From Bryopsis sp. KO-2023 (lineage: Eukaryota; Chlorophyta; Ulvophyceae; Bryopsidales; Bryopsidaceae): a stretch of 64,000 bases of DNA. Where the stretch lies: the NCBI GenBank assembly GCA_030272585.1, contig BSYQ01000010.1, forward strand, positions 1,488,001-1,552,000, in the 5' to 3' direction. Of the stretch, positions 1-10,097 are shown piece by piece. The position numbers and the translations under genes are program-made. Under the pieces are notes generated by a model, which saw only the letters and a program-made list of their open reading frames with translations, had not been told where the DNA came from and searched no databases. Position 1 is the stretch's first letter, and each line of letters starts with the position of its first letter.

Positions 1-887
1 CTCGGGGAAGCGGTGCGAAACTTTCTGGCAGGGACGTTACAACAACACTTTACTTACGGGAGCAGTTCCCCCTCCTTTTCCGATATCTTAGTTCGAATGA
101 ATTCGAGTGAATTTGGTTTGAGATTGTTAAATCATCAAGCTGTTCAACTACAGGTTGTACAAGAATTCAACCAGACACATTTTGTATACTTTGTGGACAA
201 AACAAAATGAAATTATGTTTTTTTTTTCTGAAAACAGAATTGGACGGACAAAAGAATCTCCTACGAAAGCGAAACGCTAGCTTCACCAATTCCGTAAGGA
301 AAAAACATGAGCCTTCCACAGGGATCTTTTTTTCTCGATATTCTTGTCGAACACCGATCTAAAATGAAAGCAATCGCTCTTGGGGTTTGCCAGACACATT
401 CGAATTTTCGGGCTTAAGATTGAACCTGAACCTGAAACTGGCTTTAGCCAGTTGCCACTCATCTCATCAAGACAAATAACAATATGCCGCAAACCACATT
501 TCGCCCATGTTTGTTGTACAACCACCACACTAAACTGGAGGAGAGAAGCATAGAGTAACAACGACCTCTCCGTCCTTTGTTTCACACAGAAACACAGTTC
601 GCACCAAGTGCAGGAGGTCGCAATAGGGAATGAACACGCCCCAGAGTCTTCTCCTAAATGCCACGGCTGCCTTGCGGCCCTTCAGCATTATAAGTACATG
701 CTGTAGCAACGACCCACTCCTCGTTACTAAGACCCAAATCCTCGATATAAAAAGATGCATACAACAGCAATTACCACTGAAAGCTTCCTCATGGAAAAGA
801 GGTTGTCGATGGCAGTGTCCTTGTGTTGCTGTTGCGTTTATTCTTAAGAATTTAAGAAAAGCTTTGTGTCACGACGTCACCTGGAGA
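1..887. other. No supported gene
   Basis: Only short reading frames are present, none with a recognisable domain or a convincing splice structure. The stretch ends at the TCG (888-890) that is duplicated on the far side of the adjacent CACTA element. Confidence 0.5.
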
Positions 888-906
888 TCGCACTAGTCTC
901 AAAACG

Positions 907-1290
907 ACCCTTTTCCCCTATTGTTTTCCCCTATTTTTCCCGTACTTAAGCACAAGAATCGATTTTCCCCTATTCTTCAAAAATGGGGGAAAAGTCCACG
1001 CTTTCCCCTATTGTTTTCCCCTATTTTCATTTTCCCCTATTGTTTTCCCCTATTTTCAAAAATGGGTGAAAAGTCCACGCTTTCCCCTATTCTTTTCCCC
1101 TATTTTCATTTTCCCCTATTGTTTTCCCCTATTTTTAAAAATGGGTGAAAAGTCCACGCTTTCCCCTATTCTTTTCCCCTTTTTTCATTTTCCCCTATTG
1201 TTTTCCCCTATTTTCAAAAATGGGTGAAAAGTCCACGCTTTCCCCTATTCTTTTCCCCTTTTTTTATTTTCCCCTATTTCCTCCCCTGGA
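907..1290. repeat. Left subterminal array of element 1
   Basis: Imperfect tandem copies of TTTTCCCCTATT, organised in a higher-order unit of roughly 100 bp that also contains AAAATGGGTGAAAAGTCCAC. The same modules recur in the opposite orientation at the other end of the element. Likely role, by family analogy: transposase binding during excision. Confidence 0.85.
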
Positions 1291-1301
1291 CATACACAAT
1301 A

Positions 1302-1344
1302 GAGGCTAGCTCAGACTCGAACTGAGCTTGTTCCAATTAGCCTC
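1302..1344 (-). ncRNA. tRNA-minihelix-like hairpin (copy 1)
   Basis: On the minus strand a 7-nt strand GAGGCTA is followed by a 10-nt spacer, a 6-bp stem GCTCAG/CTGAGC closed by the loop TTCGAGT, and then TAGCCTC, which pairs perfectly with the first strand. This is the acceptor stem plus T-arm of a tRNA without D- and anticodon arms. Three other loci in the window have the same layout with different stem bases. It lies just inside the left subterminal array of element 1. Expression and function are unknown; it is a structural prediction. Confidence 0.55.
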
Positions 1345-2209
1345 AATTCCTTAGTATGCATCAGCTTGACGGTGTCCAGCTCTAATATCAGGGTCGAAAC
1401 CATTTCGATCAGTTTCTTGTACAGGTGGTCTGGCTTCTCGCGCTTCCGCAAACCTCAGCCAGCAAATGCTCTTGGATTTAAACCTTTCCTCACCATCCTC
1501 TTTTCCAACAGCCTTCATGACTGCTTTCCCAACATCTGATTTTCCAGACACCCCAATTGAGGGGCATTTCATTGCAAGGCGAGATAGACAATACCATTAT
1601 TTGGAGATCTTGTTCTGTGTCGAAAGAACGACGCTTGTGCTGAGCCTCAAGGCACACTGTGGATCCAGTCTGTGCAGTGTCTCCAGCAAGACCTCTGCCA
1701 ACAAGAATTGGACTCGTGATGGCGCTATCTGGAGCAATGCACTTCATCTCTCCTGGCTGAACGATATACACATATACTGCTCTGGTCTGAAGAGCAACCA
1801 TATCAATTCAACGAATGCAGAATCATTGGGTCCAGGCAGCTCTCAACCGAACAAAAACATCAATTCTGGATGGACAGATGACAGCCTGGATGAATATAAC
1901 ATCTAATGACAATGTATTTGCTTGTCCCAAAATCAGGACTCATGGAGTTCACTCATTGGAACTCTGCGCTTCAATTTGGACACCGTTATCAACGCTTCTG
2001 ATAACAAGAAAGCCGGAAAGGCTGCCAAGCAGGGATTTTCCGCAAAGGTAAAACTGAAAGTTAATACAAGTATGCATTCGAAGATACTCCTATATATTGA
2101 GGGGAAAAATAGCAGAGGTGAAATAACCAACACCCCGACTTTCACTGACCTTCATGCTCTTCGCAACGAGCCCAGTTTCCAATTCCTCTCCGCAGCCAGC
2201 AGGGCTCAC

Positions 2210-3232
2210 CCCCCCATGTCAATGTCAATCCTCAAATCATCATTCAGGGTCAAATCAATCGCCATATCATCTTTGCCCATTTCCATGTTCTCTTCCGACG
2301 TGTCTGGTTTGGGACCGCTGCTATCATTTTTTCCATGTGCTTCTTCAGGCACTTCAGTTGAGGGTTGTTCACTACAGTTTTTCTCATCGAAGCCTTCGGT
2401 TGACCGGAGCCTCGTTGCATGTTTTCGATGAATTTAGCCTTCGAAGCAGTTTCGTTGACGAGGTTCCGGAAATGCTTGAGGATTGAGGCTTCTTTTTTTT
2501 CCACATCGTCTCCGTTCACACCCACTGTCGGAATAATCTGACCACCCAGATCACAGCTTCAAAATTAGCAATCCATATATCTAGCACACACACAGAGAAT
2601 GTTGATACTGCCAGAAAGTGTACTTTCTAATTTCCATCCTTCGATTTCAAAATAAATAGCATACAACACACCAAATGTAGAGGCGTCACCTTCTCAGGCT
2701 TCATATGCTTGACGAACTCTCTGAGTTCGGTGTAAGTGGAATGCTCGCTGAGGGCACCAAATGGACCTCGCATTCTCCCTTTATACGTATAGGAAATTCA
2801 CCAGTATGTTTGGTGGTGTGAACCCACCCAGTCGGCACAAACCCAATCACCTAAAACAAGAAATTCAATTTTCAGCTCTCAATGACAACCTCTTGCAGTC
2901 TGTCAAAAAAAAAAAATCCAAAAAAATCTACCTGGCAAGTTTACAGGAGCTTAGCATTGTAGGTAACAGTATCTCCACTCGAATGGAGGGCATCCAGTTT
3001 CACTCTCTTTTCCTATTTCTCACCTTATCAACTCCGTTTTCCACTCTGGCCGATTCCATATTGACAAAGTTTGGTCTGAAGTAGGACCAGGTTTCTCCAA
3101 GGACCCCCCACTTAACAACATGAACGTTCGAAACCTTCATATCGGTAGTGAAAATGCTCTCAAGTGGTCCCAATCCAAACAGCCCATGACACCTAACTTC
3201 CTCTGTTTCTTCGATGAAGGATAAGATGAGAC
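2210..3232 (-). pseudogene. LIG6-like beta-CASP nuclease fragment, frameshifted, inside element 1
   Basis: Minus-strand exons at about 3232-3024, 2850-2690 and from 2537 downward encode the C-terminal part of the SNM1-like metallo-beta-lactamase/beta-CASP module at the N-terminus of plant DNA ligase 6. Signature pieces are HVVKWGVLGETWSYFRPNF, IGFVPTGW, SEHSTYTELREFVK and IIPTVGV. Introns keep GT-AG ends (GTGAGA donor, TTTTAG acceptor; GTGACG donor, GATTATTCCG junction) and phase 0. The middle exon is 161 nt, not a multiple of three, and the frame breaks exactly between the VP and SEHS motifs, a one-base loss. A second frame change into an acidic tail (EENMEMGKDD..) may follow near 2400. No ligase catalytic domain was seen. 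The fragment was probably captured by the transposon and is decaying. A host full-length copy would lie elsewhere. Confidence 0.75.
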
Positions 3233-3966
3233 CTGAGTAACTAGGCCTGGGGGGTGCTGAAAACACCGGGAGCGAACTATTTCTCGTGGATCATTGTTGG
3301 GATCAGTGCCTAGGCCGTGGCATCGTGGCTCTCTGGAGCAATTTAAGCGACTAATTGCAAGTCTGGATTGCTCCCTGCAATGTTCACCAAGGTTTCAAGA
3401 GCCTGATGAGGGTGCGAGTCAGACATCATACTGACGCACTGCAGTACCCTATTTAGATTTGCAGCCACTGCCCCTGAATCCGCACTGCCCACCACAATTC
3501 ATTGCAAATTTTATAGTTCGTCAAAGAACCCCTTGCACAGTACCGACACATTCATTTCCACCCTTATTTTTGTTATTTTTTCCTTTCTTTTTCCAGAATT
3601 GAAGAAAAAGAAAGGCTATGCTGCTGATTTTTCTTTGGCAGGGAACTGCACTCCCAACACCAGAAGCAAAAGAGGCGAGGAATCTCTGCAATCAGAATGC
3701 GTACCCTCGTCTATGGCGCCGCCGCTGTTCGTCGTTGGAACGCCACTACCACAGGTGGGCGTCGACACGACGCCAAAACGTCCCCCATTCAGATCCCACA
3801 ATAGTGTAAAGAGGTAGGACAGTCACGCCTCAGAATCAAGAGAAAACGAAGGCGAGTTGGCGGAAAAAAGCGAAAGAAGCTTCGTTCGTTGCGTTGTTTC
3901 ACCTCAAGGTCCTAAATATGAGCACTTGCTCCCAACTTCCCGCCAGGCCGGGAGTGATAAGGGAAC

Positions 3967-4031
3967 AAAGCATAATCATAATCATAATTACAACCCACAG
4001 CAAAAGAGAGCCATCACCCTCTATGATGCAA
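3967..4031 (+). repeat. Dispersed repeat R, copy 1
   Basis: A short ATAATC-type microsatellite is followed by a conserved core of about 40 bp containing CACAGCAAAAGAGAGCCATC and ending in ATGATGC. Three more copies are at 4498 (minus), 12186 (plus) and 27177 (minus), each next to an ATCA/TGAT microsatellite. Confidence 0.6.
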
Positions 4032-4119
4032 AGCAAACGACTGGGTTTGCGGCGAATCAGACGCAGATATTCACTCACGTTATGAATTTGTCATGGGATA
4101 CGATTTGGCTGCTGCCTGA

Positions 4120-4320
4120 AAATAGGGGAAAAATTGTAAAATAGGGGAAAAAAAAGGGAAAATAGGGGAAAAAGAGACAAAATAGGGGAAAAAGAGACAA
4201 AATAGGGGAAAATCAATGTTTTTCCCCTATTTTGAATAAAAAGGGTGAAAACGGACCAATTTTCCCGGTTTTCCCCTATTATCGCAAAAAAATAGGGGAA
4301 ACAATAGGGGAAAACGGCCG
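4120..4320. repeat. Right subterminal array of element 1
   Basis: About ten copies of the TTTTCCCCTATT module, mostly as its complement AATAGGGGAAAA, with a few in the opposite orientation near 4216-4285. This mirrors the left array and supports the element boundaries. Confidence 0.85.
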
Positions 4321-4337
4321 TTTTGAGACTAGTGTCG

Positions 4338-5715
4338 ACTTCCTCTGCAACACCGTTACACCCGTGAAGTGCGCGTGCTCGTGATTTCTTAGATTTTTTT
4401 AATTTTTTTTTCTTTGGAACAGTGGGATTTTCTTTGTCCAGGGAGCTTTCTTTTGGGTGGGTTTTGTTTTTGTTGCTCTTACCTTGTATTACTCTGGCAT
4501 TATGGGGGGTGATGGCCTCTTTTTGCTGTAATTGATTGATTGATTGCTTTCTTAGAATCTTTTTGGAATGTCTTTCGGTGTACTTCACCGGCTTGCAATT
4601 GATTCTATGGGAATAGATTGGATCCTTATATATTCGTTGTAATAGGAGAGCGGCATCTCCTACACAATGTAAATGTTGTTTGTTTGTTTGTCACCGGCTT
4701 GCAATGCTCTGACACAATGTGTTCAATCTTATTGAGCTATTTTCTCTGTGCATCGACTCGCTCCGCAAGTAAAGTGAGTCAGTGAGTGTAGAAGTGTTGA
4801 GGTGAAGGATAACTCCTTTTATTATTTTTGAGGCCCTGTAACAAGGGCATGTTGATCGTTGTCTTTTGCAAGGTCAATTTTCGACAGATAGCCATCGATC
4901 GCTGGTCGTTTGGTCGGATATATGTTTCTGTGGAAGTACATGTGGTGCTCGACTCTAAGGCGAGGATGGCGTGGGAAAACAAGCATCATATCAAAAAAAT
5001 ATATATCCGTGGGTGCGTCGAATATTACCTCGAGACAGAACGGTAGGACGGTGCATTTGTTTCTTACAATCCCACTAAAACAAAAAAAATGAGAGGTCAA
5101 CTAACATAAACAAACCTTGTTTCGAGCATAGTTTCCCCAGGCAGTTCGGAAAATGCCACCCAGTCAAAACCAAGCAGAGAAAAGTCAGATGCAACATCAA
5201 CATTCAATCTAGAAGGCAAAAGAAAAAAGAAACAGATTCATGTTCAAAAACAGCACCAACTGAAGAAAGAAAAAACTGGCAGTCCCAACCAGGCCACATG
5301 GAAATGCATGCAGCAATTGTACCCAGTTCCGGCCGGCATCCTCATCGATCTATACAACACCAGAGCGAACTGGTTGGTTTATCGTGGATCGATTTGGGTT
5401 GGCTTTGCTATGTAATGGTCCGTCATTTTCTTCCATAATGCTACATGGTTTGCCCTGACATATTATGTCAGCATTTTGTCGGTTTTGACTTGCAATATCT
5501 TTCCTGGTTTTCTTTGGTGGACTCATTTCCAACAGTCGGGCAATCCATCAGCAATTGTAGTTTGCGACAAGGTTTGGCACAGTTTCAACGAGTGCGACGG
5601 AGGGTGTCACGTGATATCTGGCGCTCTTTTTGAAGGGTGGTTGCACCCGCTTCCCATGCACACAGAAGGACAAAGCTCCCTTGTCGACTTGGTGAGGCCG
5701 TTTTGCTTGCAGAGC
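4338..5715. other. Intergenic, no supported gene
   Basis: It holds repeat R copy 2 (4498-4560, minus, with a TGAT microsatellite) and two copies of CACCGGCTTGCAAT (around 4587 and 4691). Only short reading frames are present and none has a recognisable domain. Confidence 0.5.
4498..4560 (-). repeat. Dispersed repeat R, copy 2
   Basis: Reads on the minus strand as an AATC microsatellite followed by ACAGCAAAAAGAGGCCATCA and then CCCCCCATAATGC. It lies 160 bp outside the right end of CACTA element 1. Confidence 0.6.
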
Positions 5716-5905
5716 ATACCTTTCTCGGCCTTTTGGCTAAGATCAAGTGTAGTATCTGTTCTTGTCAGTTTGATCGCTGATATGGGATTCATAGAATCCC
5801 TTCGTCGATTAACCTGAATTTTCATGGGGTGTGGGATAACGGGTGCTTGCACTCGCCCTGCGCGGCATGGTCACGGTTCTCCACTACCACTGTGATTGTG
5901 CACCC
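5716..5905 (+). ncRNA. U2 spliceosomal snRNA gene
   Basis: The first 50 nt follow the universal U2 sequence: ATACCTTTCTCGGCCTTTTG, then the branch-point pairing segment around GTGTAGTATCTG, then TTCTTGTCAGTTTGATCGC. Stem-loop IIa is closed as GGGATTC/GAATCCC. An Sm-like site AATTTTCATGG lies at about 5816-5826. Two further stem-loops follow and the RNA ends in TGCACCC, about 190 nt in all, the usual U2 length. The 5' end ATACC is typical of plants. U2 pairs with the intron branch point in the spliceosome. No plant USE or TATA element was recognised upstream, so a non-canonical promoter or a diverged gene copy cannot be excluded. A tRNA-like minihelix begins 14 nt past the end. Confidence 0.9.
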
Positions 5906-5919
5906 ATGAAATAAAAACA

Positions 5920-5960
5920 TAGTGCGCTGGCCTCGTTCAGGTTCGACTCCTGAAGCACTA
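5920..5960 (+). ncRNA. tRNA-minihelix-like hairpin (copy 2), downstream of U2
   Basis: TAGTGC (5920-5925), a 10-nt spacer, then TTCAGG, loop TTCGACT and CCTGAA (5936-5954), then GCACTA (5955-5960), which pairs with the first strand. Stem bases differ from the other copies while the pairing and the loop are kept. It lies 14 nt after the U2 end and could act as a 3' processing signal, as in tRNA-like 3' ends cut by RNase P and RNase Z. That role is inference. Confidence 0.5.
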
Positions 5961-6185
5961 CTACTCTTGACTTTTTCTATCACAGGCTGTAATCCACAGC
6001 CGTCTCAATACCACAAAAGTAGCTTTTTCCACAGCGAACCTCCACCATAATATTGATTGATTGATTGATTGATTGATTGAACCTCCACCAGACTCCTTTT
6101 ACAGAGAGGCGTGTTATTGCTCTTTGTGTTTTTTTTTTGTTTTTTTTTGCGCGTGGTGCACGAAGCAAGCAGCATGAAAAACTTT

Positions 6186-6421
6186 CGCGGGCCACTTGGC
6201 TGGCAACGTTTTAGGAAGAAGCATCTTGAAGAGCATGCTCTTTGGGTTCCGCGGGTGCCTAATAAGCACCTCGTTACGCGAGAGCCCGGGCTTGCAAAAA
6301 CCCCGACCGGTATCAACAGGTCGATGGGGTTTTGGAAGCCCGGGATAACAACGCCCGAGGTCGCCGTATGGCACCACACTGGTTTACAAGTGTGGTGTCG
6401 AAAAATACGCCGGTGGGCCAC
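6186..6421 (+). ncRNA. Candidate structured RNA of unknown class
   Basis: A run of strong hairpins: AAGAGCATGCTCTT (near 6229), GGTGC/GCACC around a TAATA loop, CTCG/CGAG, and a long interrupted stem CCCGGGCTT..CAAAAACCCC..GACC pairing with GGTC..GGGGTTTTG..GAAGCCCGGG. Last comes CACCACACT/AGTGTGGTG. The pieces GCCTAATAAG and AAGCCCGGGATAA resemble core stretches of twister ribozymes, and GGTGCC/GGCACC could form the enclosing stem, but conserved twister positions were not all matched. No ORF in it is convincing. A T-run follows at 6431. The strand is uncertain because hairpins are symmetric. Confidence 0.4.
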
Positions 6422-6693
6422 ATTCAATTCCTTTTTTCCTTAATTTCTTGTTTTTATTTTAATGTAATTTTTGGTTTTAATTACTTAATAATTTCGAATC
6501 TAAATCGAAAACTGTTATTTATTAAAATCTTGATCAAATGATCAAGTTAAATCGAAGATCTTCTTTTCTTATCGAATTTATTTGGTTATGATAGTGAAAA
6601 TGTCTTTAGATTTTTTGTGACGTTTAAGGTTTTAGCCCTTGGTTATTGGTCGCCACTGCGAACCACAGAACTCGGTTCAAACAATAAATTTAT

Positions 6694-6737
6694 CGCTTGT
6701 GCACGGTACCTGTACGTACAGGTACCGTGCACAAGCG
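6694..6737. repeat. Perfect 44-bp palindrome
   Basis: Two 22-bp arms with no spacer (left arm starts CGCTTGTGCACGGTACC, centre between 6715 and 6716) form a perfect inverted repeat that could extrude as a cruciform. No gene overlaps it. Nearby sequence is AT-rich spacer upstream of the secreted-protein gene. Confidence 0.9.
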
Positions 6738-7066
6738 TTTATACACGCCATCGAGAAACAGAATCGATCGACTCAATCGCGATTGGCGAATATTGGATCT
6801 GAGTGTCAGCTTCTCTCTGGGCCACGTCTTTTAGTGCCGTGTCGACCAAAAGCACCGAGCTCTCTCCTAACTTTTGGTTTCCTTGTTGGGGAATGTCTCA
6901 CCCCCGCCGGCGGTTTCTGTTACTTTTGAACCGGTGGTCCGTAGAATTCTTAAAATTTTAGTAAAACCCTGCGGGCCATCAATACTGAGTGAAAGTTTCT
7001 GCAACCAGATAATTTCCAGAGTTGCGACTGCAGGGGTGTCCATTTTTCATCTACTGGAGCTCCAAG

Positions 7067-8435
7067 ATGCGTTTCTTTAAAGGGAAATTTCCCTTCCTGG
7101 CTTTGTTCCTCGCATTTTCGGCGGCTCAAGACACGACGCGAGCCCCGTGCGAGAGGAGCACGTGTCTCACGGGCACCAGCGCAGGGTGCGGAGGAACCTG
7201 CTTTATCGATATCGATGTGGCGAAAAAAAAAAAAAAAACAAAAAAAAACCAAAAAAAAACAAAAAAACCAACGACTCCGACAGAGAAACAGAGAGTTTGG
7301 GGCTCCTATGCAGCGAGGAGTGCGTCGCCGGCTGGTCGTCCGACGCTACTTTAGACTGTCTCAGGAATGAGCAAACCGAGTTTTCGCTGGGAGTTCTAGA
7401 GGTACTCATATGTCGCGAAACGGCACACCCCAAGAAGCTCGAAAGGCAGCCCAGGAACGCCGTTTCGCCTCTTTTCGTCGCGGTTGAGTCATATAAGACG
7501 TTTCACGAGCAGTTTTGCTCAAGACACGCGCGCGCGTGCATTCTCAGAAACCATTCCTTGTGCTAAAAACGTATACCTGACGTGCTCTCTATTTTAACGC
7601 ACTTCAGACAAGACACGAAAAAATGAGCGCGAAACTTCGAAATGCTAAAAACGTTGTCGACCACTTGGTGGAGTTCAAATTTTTGGAGTTTGGTGGAACC
7701 CGGCACTTATCTTGTTTTCGTGCGCTCCTGCGTTGAGAAAAGTTGCGTTCCTAAAGTCAAAACTTTGCGTGTTGCAGACAGGGGCGGGTGGGGGCTGGGG
7801 GCGTAACCGGTAACGAGTAATACTCGGTTTTAGTAGTCACACGCATCAATTTTCCAGCGAAAGAGCAGCATGCATCCGCGCGTTTCCGCTTGCTTGATTT
7901 GCCGTCGTGGAACAGCAAAACTGCGAAACTGACAGATTGGCTGGTTGACTTGTAGCTCGTCGAACGACTTACGAAAGAAGTTTGCCCCCTCGTTTGTTCG
8001 GTTGGTGTCGTGCCCCCCGAGATAGAGGAGGATTGCCTCGCCAACGAAACTTGTTCCGAGAGGTGCAAAGCCGCGTTGTTGAACTTGAGTCGAGCCTGTC
8101 GAAACGTGCTGGTTCGCTCCACGAACCCAGATTTTAAAGAGGCTGCTTTGAGAATCTTTACTGGATGCGGCGTGGAGTTTGATCCGGTGAGACTGTGACT
8201 TGTTCGCAGCTGAATGCATCCCATCGCAGGGGGGGGGGGTTCACTTTGTTTTTGTTTCTTTTTGCTAAATCGCCAGAAAAAGTCAAGATTTTCCTCACAC
8301 GAGCTGAAACGGAAGCAGTCTTGATTCCATGGTTTTCTTTGTCGACGGGAATTTTTGTACCCTTTTTGTTTGCAGGAAGTGGAGGCGCTTGAACCAACGG
8401 AAAGTCCATCCAAAGAAGGTGGCATCGATGAGTGA
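7067..8435 (+). CDS. Small secreted cysteine-rich protein, function unknown
   Basis: Four exons, all phase 0: 7067-7216, 7294-7401, 8022-8186 and 8376-8435, giving 160 aa. The start MRFFKGKFPFLALFLAFSAA is a clear signal peptide, probably cleaved near AQD. The mature part has 12 cysteines in pairs such as CSEEC (exon 2) and CSERC (exon 3). Each of these two is followed by a Cys 11-12 residues later (CVAGWSSDATLDC; CKAALLNLSRAC), so two related Cys-helix modules are likely. It ends in an acidic tail EALEPTESPSKEGGIDE. Donors GTGAGA (exon 3) and acceptor TTTGCAG (exon 4) are strong. The first donor (GTGGCG), first acceptor (CAGAG) and second donor (GTACTC) are weak, so those boundaries are less certain. 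No known family recognised; probably extracellular or lumenal. Confidence 0.65.
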
Positions 8436-9543
8436 GCCACTCGCTCATTTAATTCAACGTTGGTAGAATTGGTAGAATTGGTAGAATTTTATCAACTGTT
8501 TTGGTTCCAGTGTTCGGTTGTTTGCGGTTCATGTCTTGAAAAGAAAAATCGAAAAAAGCAAGCTTTAAGCTACAAGTTGTCCAGTCTCTCTCTCCCTGAT
8601 ATTAGTCCCCAGCAGAAAAACCGCCAGGAAAACCGAAGCGGCGGCCAGGGAATTTTTAATCATGGGCACCTGATTTATCGCAGGGGGGACCTGTTTTTCG
8701 ACTGCTGGGGCCTTTTTTTTTTTCTTGGTGCTGGGGGTGTTGTTTTTGTTTTTGTTTTTTTTTTGGATGTGACATTATAATGACAAATGGTCCAATGTCG
8801 GTCTTCGATATGACCTTAGGGTTAAAAAAGACCTGTAATAAACAACCATTAACACACACACCTGATTTATCGCAGGCCCGTTTGACGGCCTGATCATTCA
8901 ATCACCTTTTAATCACTGAGGCTCTTGGTGTTAACACCTGGCGAACTCTACTTTGAGGGCTGGGAATCATCAGTCCGCAACTCTAACATTCTCTAGCGCC
9001 GCCATTCATCGCACAGAACCCAAAACAATAAATGCTCTGAAGCCACCTCTCGTATGTCCTCTATGCAGTGCTGTAGGGGCACAAGGCAGCCCTGTTGCTT
9101 GAATCTGAGAATTTGTCCGAATTCGCACTATTCCCCTCGAGGGGAACGACGAGCTCGTCGTTCTGCGGACACGTTATCCGAACGAGGTTCTGTGGTGGTG
9201 CGATTTCCTGGCCGTGGCGTTCACGACTATGGCAGAAAGTGGTCTTTGAACACAAAAAAAAACTTGAGTCAGGTTCGAACACCAAAGGTTGGCTCTTTGC
9301 ATTGAAAGCCAAGAATTCCAGCCGACGACTCATCGAAGGGGCGTGTGGGAAGGACAGTGGCTTCTTTTATGCTCGGTTGGGAGCGAAACTCAAACATCTT
9401 TTCAAAGAGGTCTCCCACCTTCCCATTATGACAACGCACGACAACGCTCACCGTGAGCGACTGACTCCAGTGACTGGAGTCATTTGCCTGCTCCATGGAT
9501 TGGAGAAAATTCATATGGAGGGACCGATTTTTTTGAGGTTAAA
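8436..9543. other. Intergenic with direct repeats and palindromes
   Basis: CACCTGATTTATCGCAGG occurs twice (about 8666 and 8859). Two overlapping palindromes are at 9131-9163 and two adjacent ones at 9445-9482. Reading frames on both strands are open for up to about 200 codons but show no recognised domain or splice logic. Confidence 0.4.
9131..9163. repeat. Overlapping double palindrome
   Basis: TTCCCCTCGAGGGGAA (9131-9146) and GAACGACGAGCTCGTCGTTC (9144-9163) are both perfect and spacerless, and share the three bases GAA. Pairs of palindromes at unrelated sequences occur at five other loci in the window. Confidence 0.85.
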
Positions 9544-9904
9544 CACAAGACGAATGGAGTGGCCAACGACGCCGTCGTTGGAAGTCTCCAAGGATCGGTC
9601 TTGTCAAATCGTCGGCGATAACTGCTCGCCCTGTGCGTTTTCTCACATGCCGAGCACAATAGCGTCGGTGGAGCGTCGTTGTGTTTATCATCACACACAC
9701 TGCGCAGTTTATGTGACGAAAAACACGACGACGCTCTGCCGACGCTACTAACAATCGCCTGCAGCAATTGCAATTGCAGATTCCAGTGAAACAACTTCAC
9801 TCTGCACCTCCCTAGAGAGATCTGTGATCCAATGTGCGACTTTTTTTGTTGGGAGAGGAGGAGCAGACGAGATGGAAGGTTTGACTCAAAAGCTTCGTCG
9901 TGGG

Positions 9905-9928
9905 CAAACAACGTCGACGTTGTTTGCA
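9905..9928. repeat. Perfect 24-bp palindrome
   Basis: GCAAACAACGTCGACGTTGT plus its last four bases (to GTTTGC) form a spacerless perfect palindrome inside element 3, built on the same AACGACG-type module as its subterminal repeats. Confidence 0.75.
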
Positions 9929-10097
9929 CCTCTTTCAATAATGAAAGCTTTTCATTTGCGGCGAGGATATCCCCGCTATCGAGTGAACCGTTTGCCTCTC
10001 ATCTACGACCAGTGGGTTCGACAGTGCACTTTGTTTCTCTTGTGCTCTTGCGCTGTTTGGCTGTAGCTGTTTTCAAAGTTGGTTTTCACATTTCCAG

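Larger units (their letters stand above)
891..4334. mobile_element. CACTA (En/Spm-type) DNA transposon, non-autonomous, element 1
   Basis: Both ends begin with the same terminal inverted repeat, CACTAGTCTCAAAACG (891-906 and, reversed, about 4319-4334). The element is flanked by a 3-bp direct duplication, TCG (888-890 and 4335-4337). CACTA termini with 3-bp target duplications define the CACTA/CMC superfamily. Just inside each end is an array of the module TTTTCCCCTATT, C-rich at the left end and mostly reversed at the right end, as expected of the subterminal transposase-binding repeats of this superfamily. No transposase domain was recognised. The 3.4-kb body instead carries a minus-strand LIG6-like gene fragment, a tRNA-like minihelix and a copy of dispersed repeat R. 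I infer a Pack-type element that captured host exons. Confidence 0.88.

Noticed and set aside
630..896. Open plus-strand frame ending at the CACTA boundary
   Set aside because: No domain, runs across the transposon end, and has no splice or start context.
905..1290. CRISPR-like array
   Set aside because: Spacers are repetitive and the units are subterminal transposon modules in a eukaryotic genome; no cas genes.
4091..4588. 165-codon minus frame
   Set aside because: Spans the right end of CACTA element 1 and translates the TTTTCCCCTATT array, so it is repeat-derived.
9095..9751. 218-codon plus frame
   Set aside because: Crosses the left boundary of element 3 and several palindromes, with no domain; the opposite strand is equally open.
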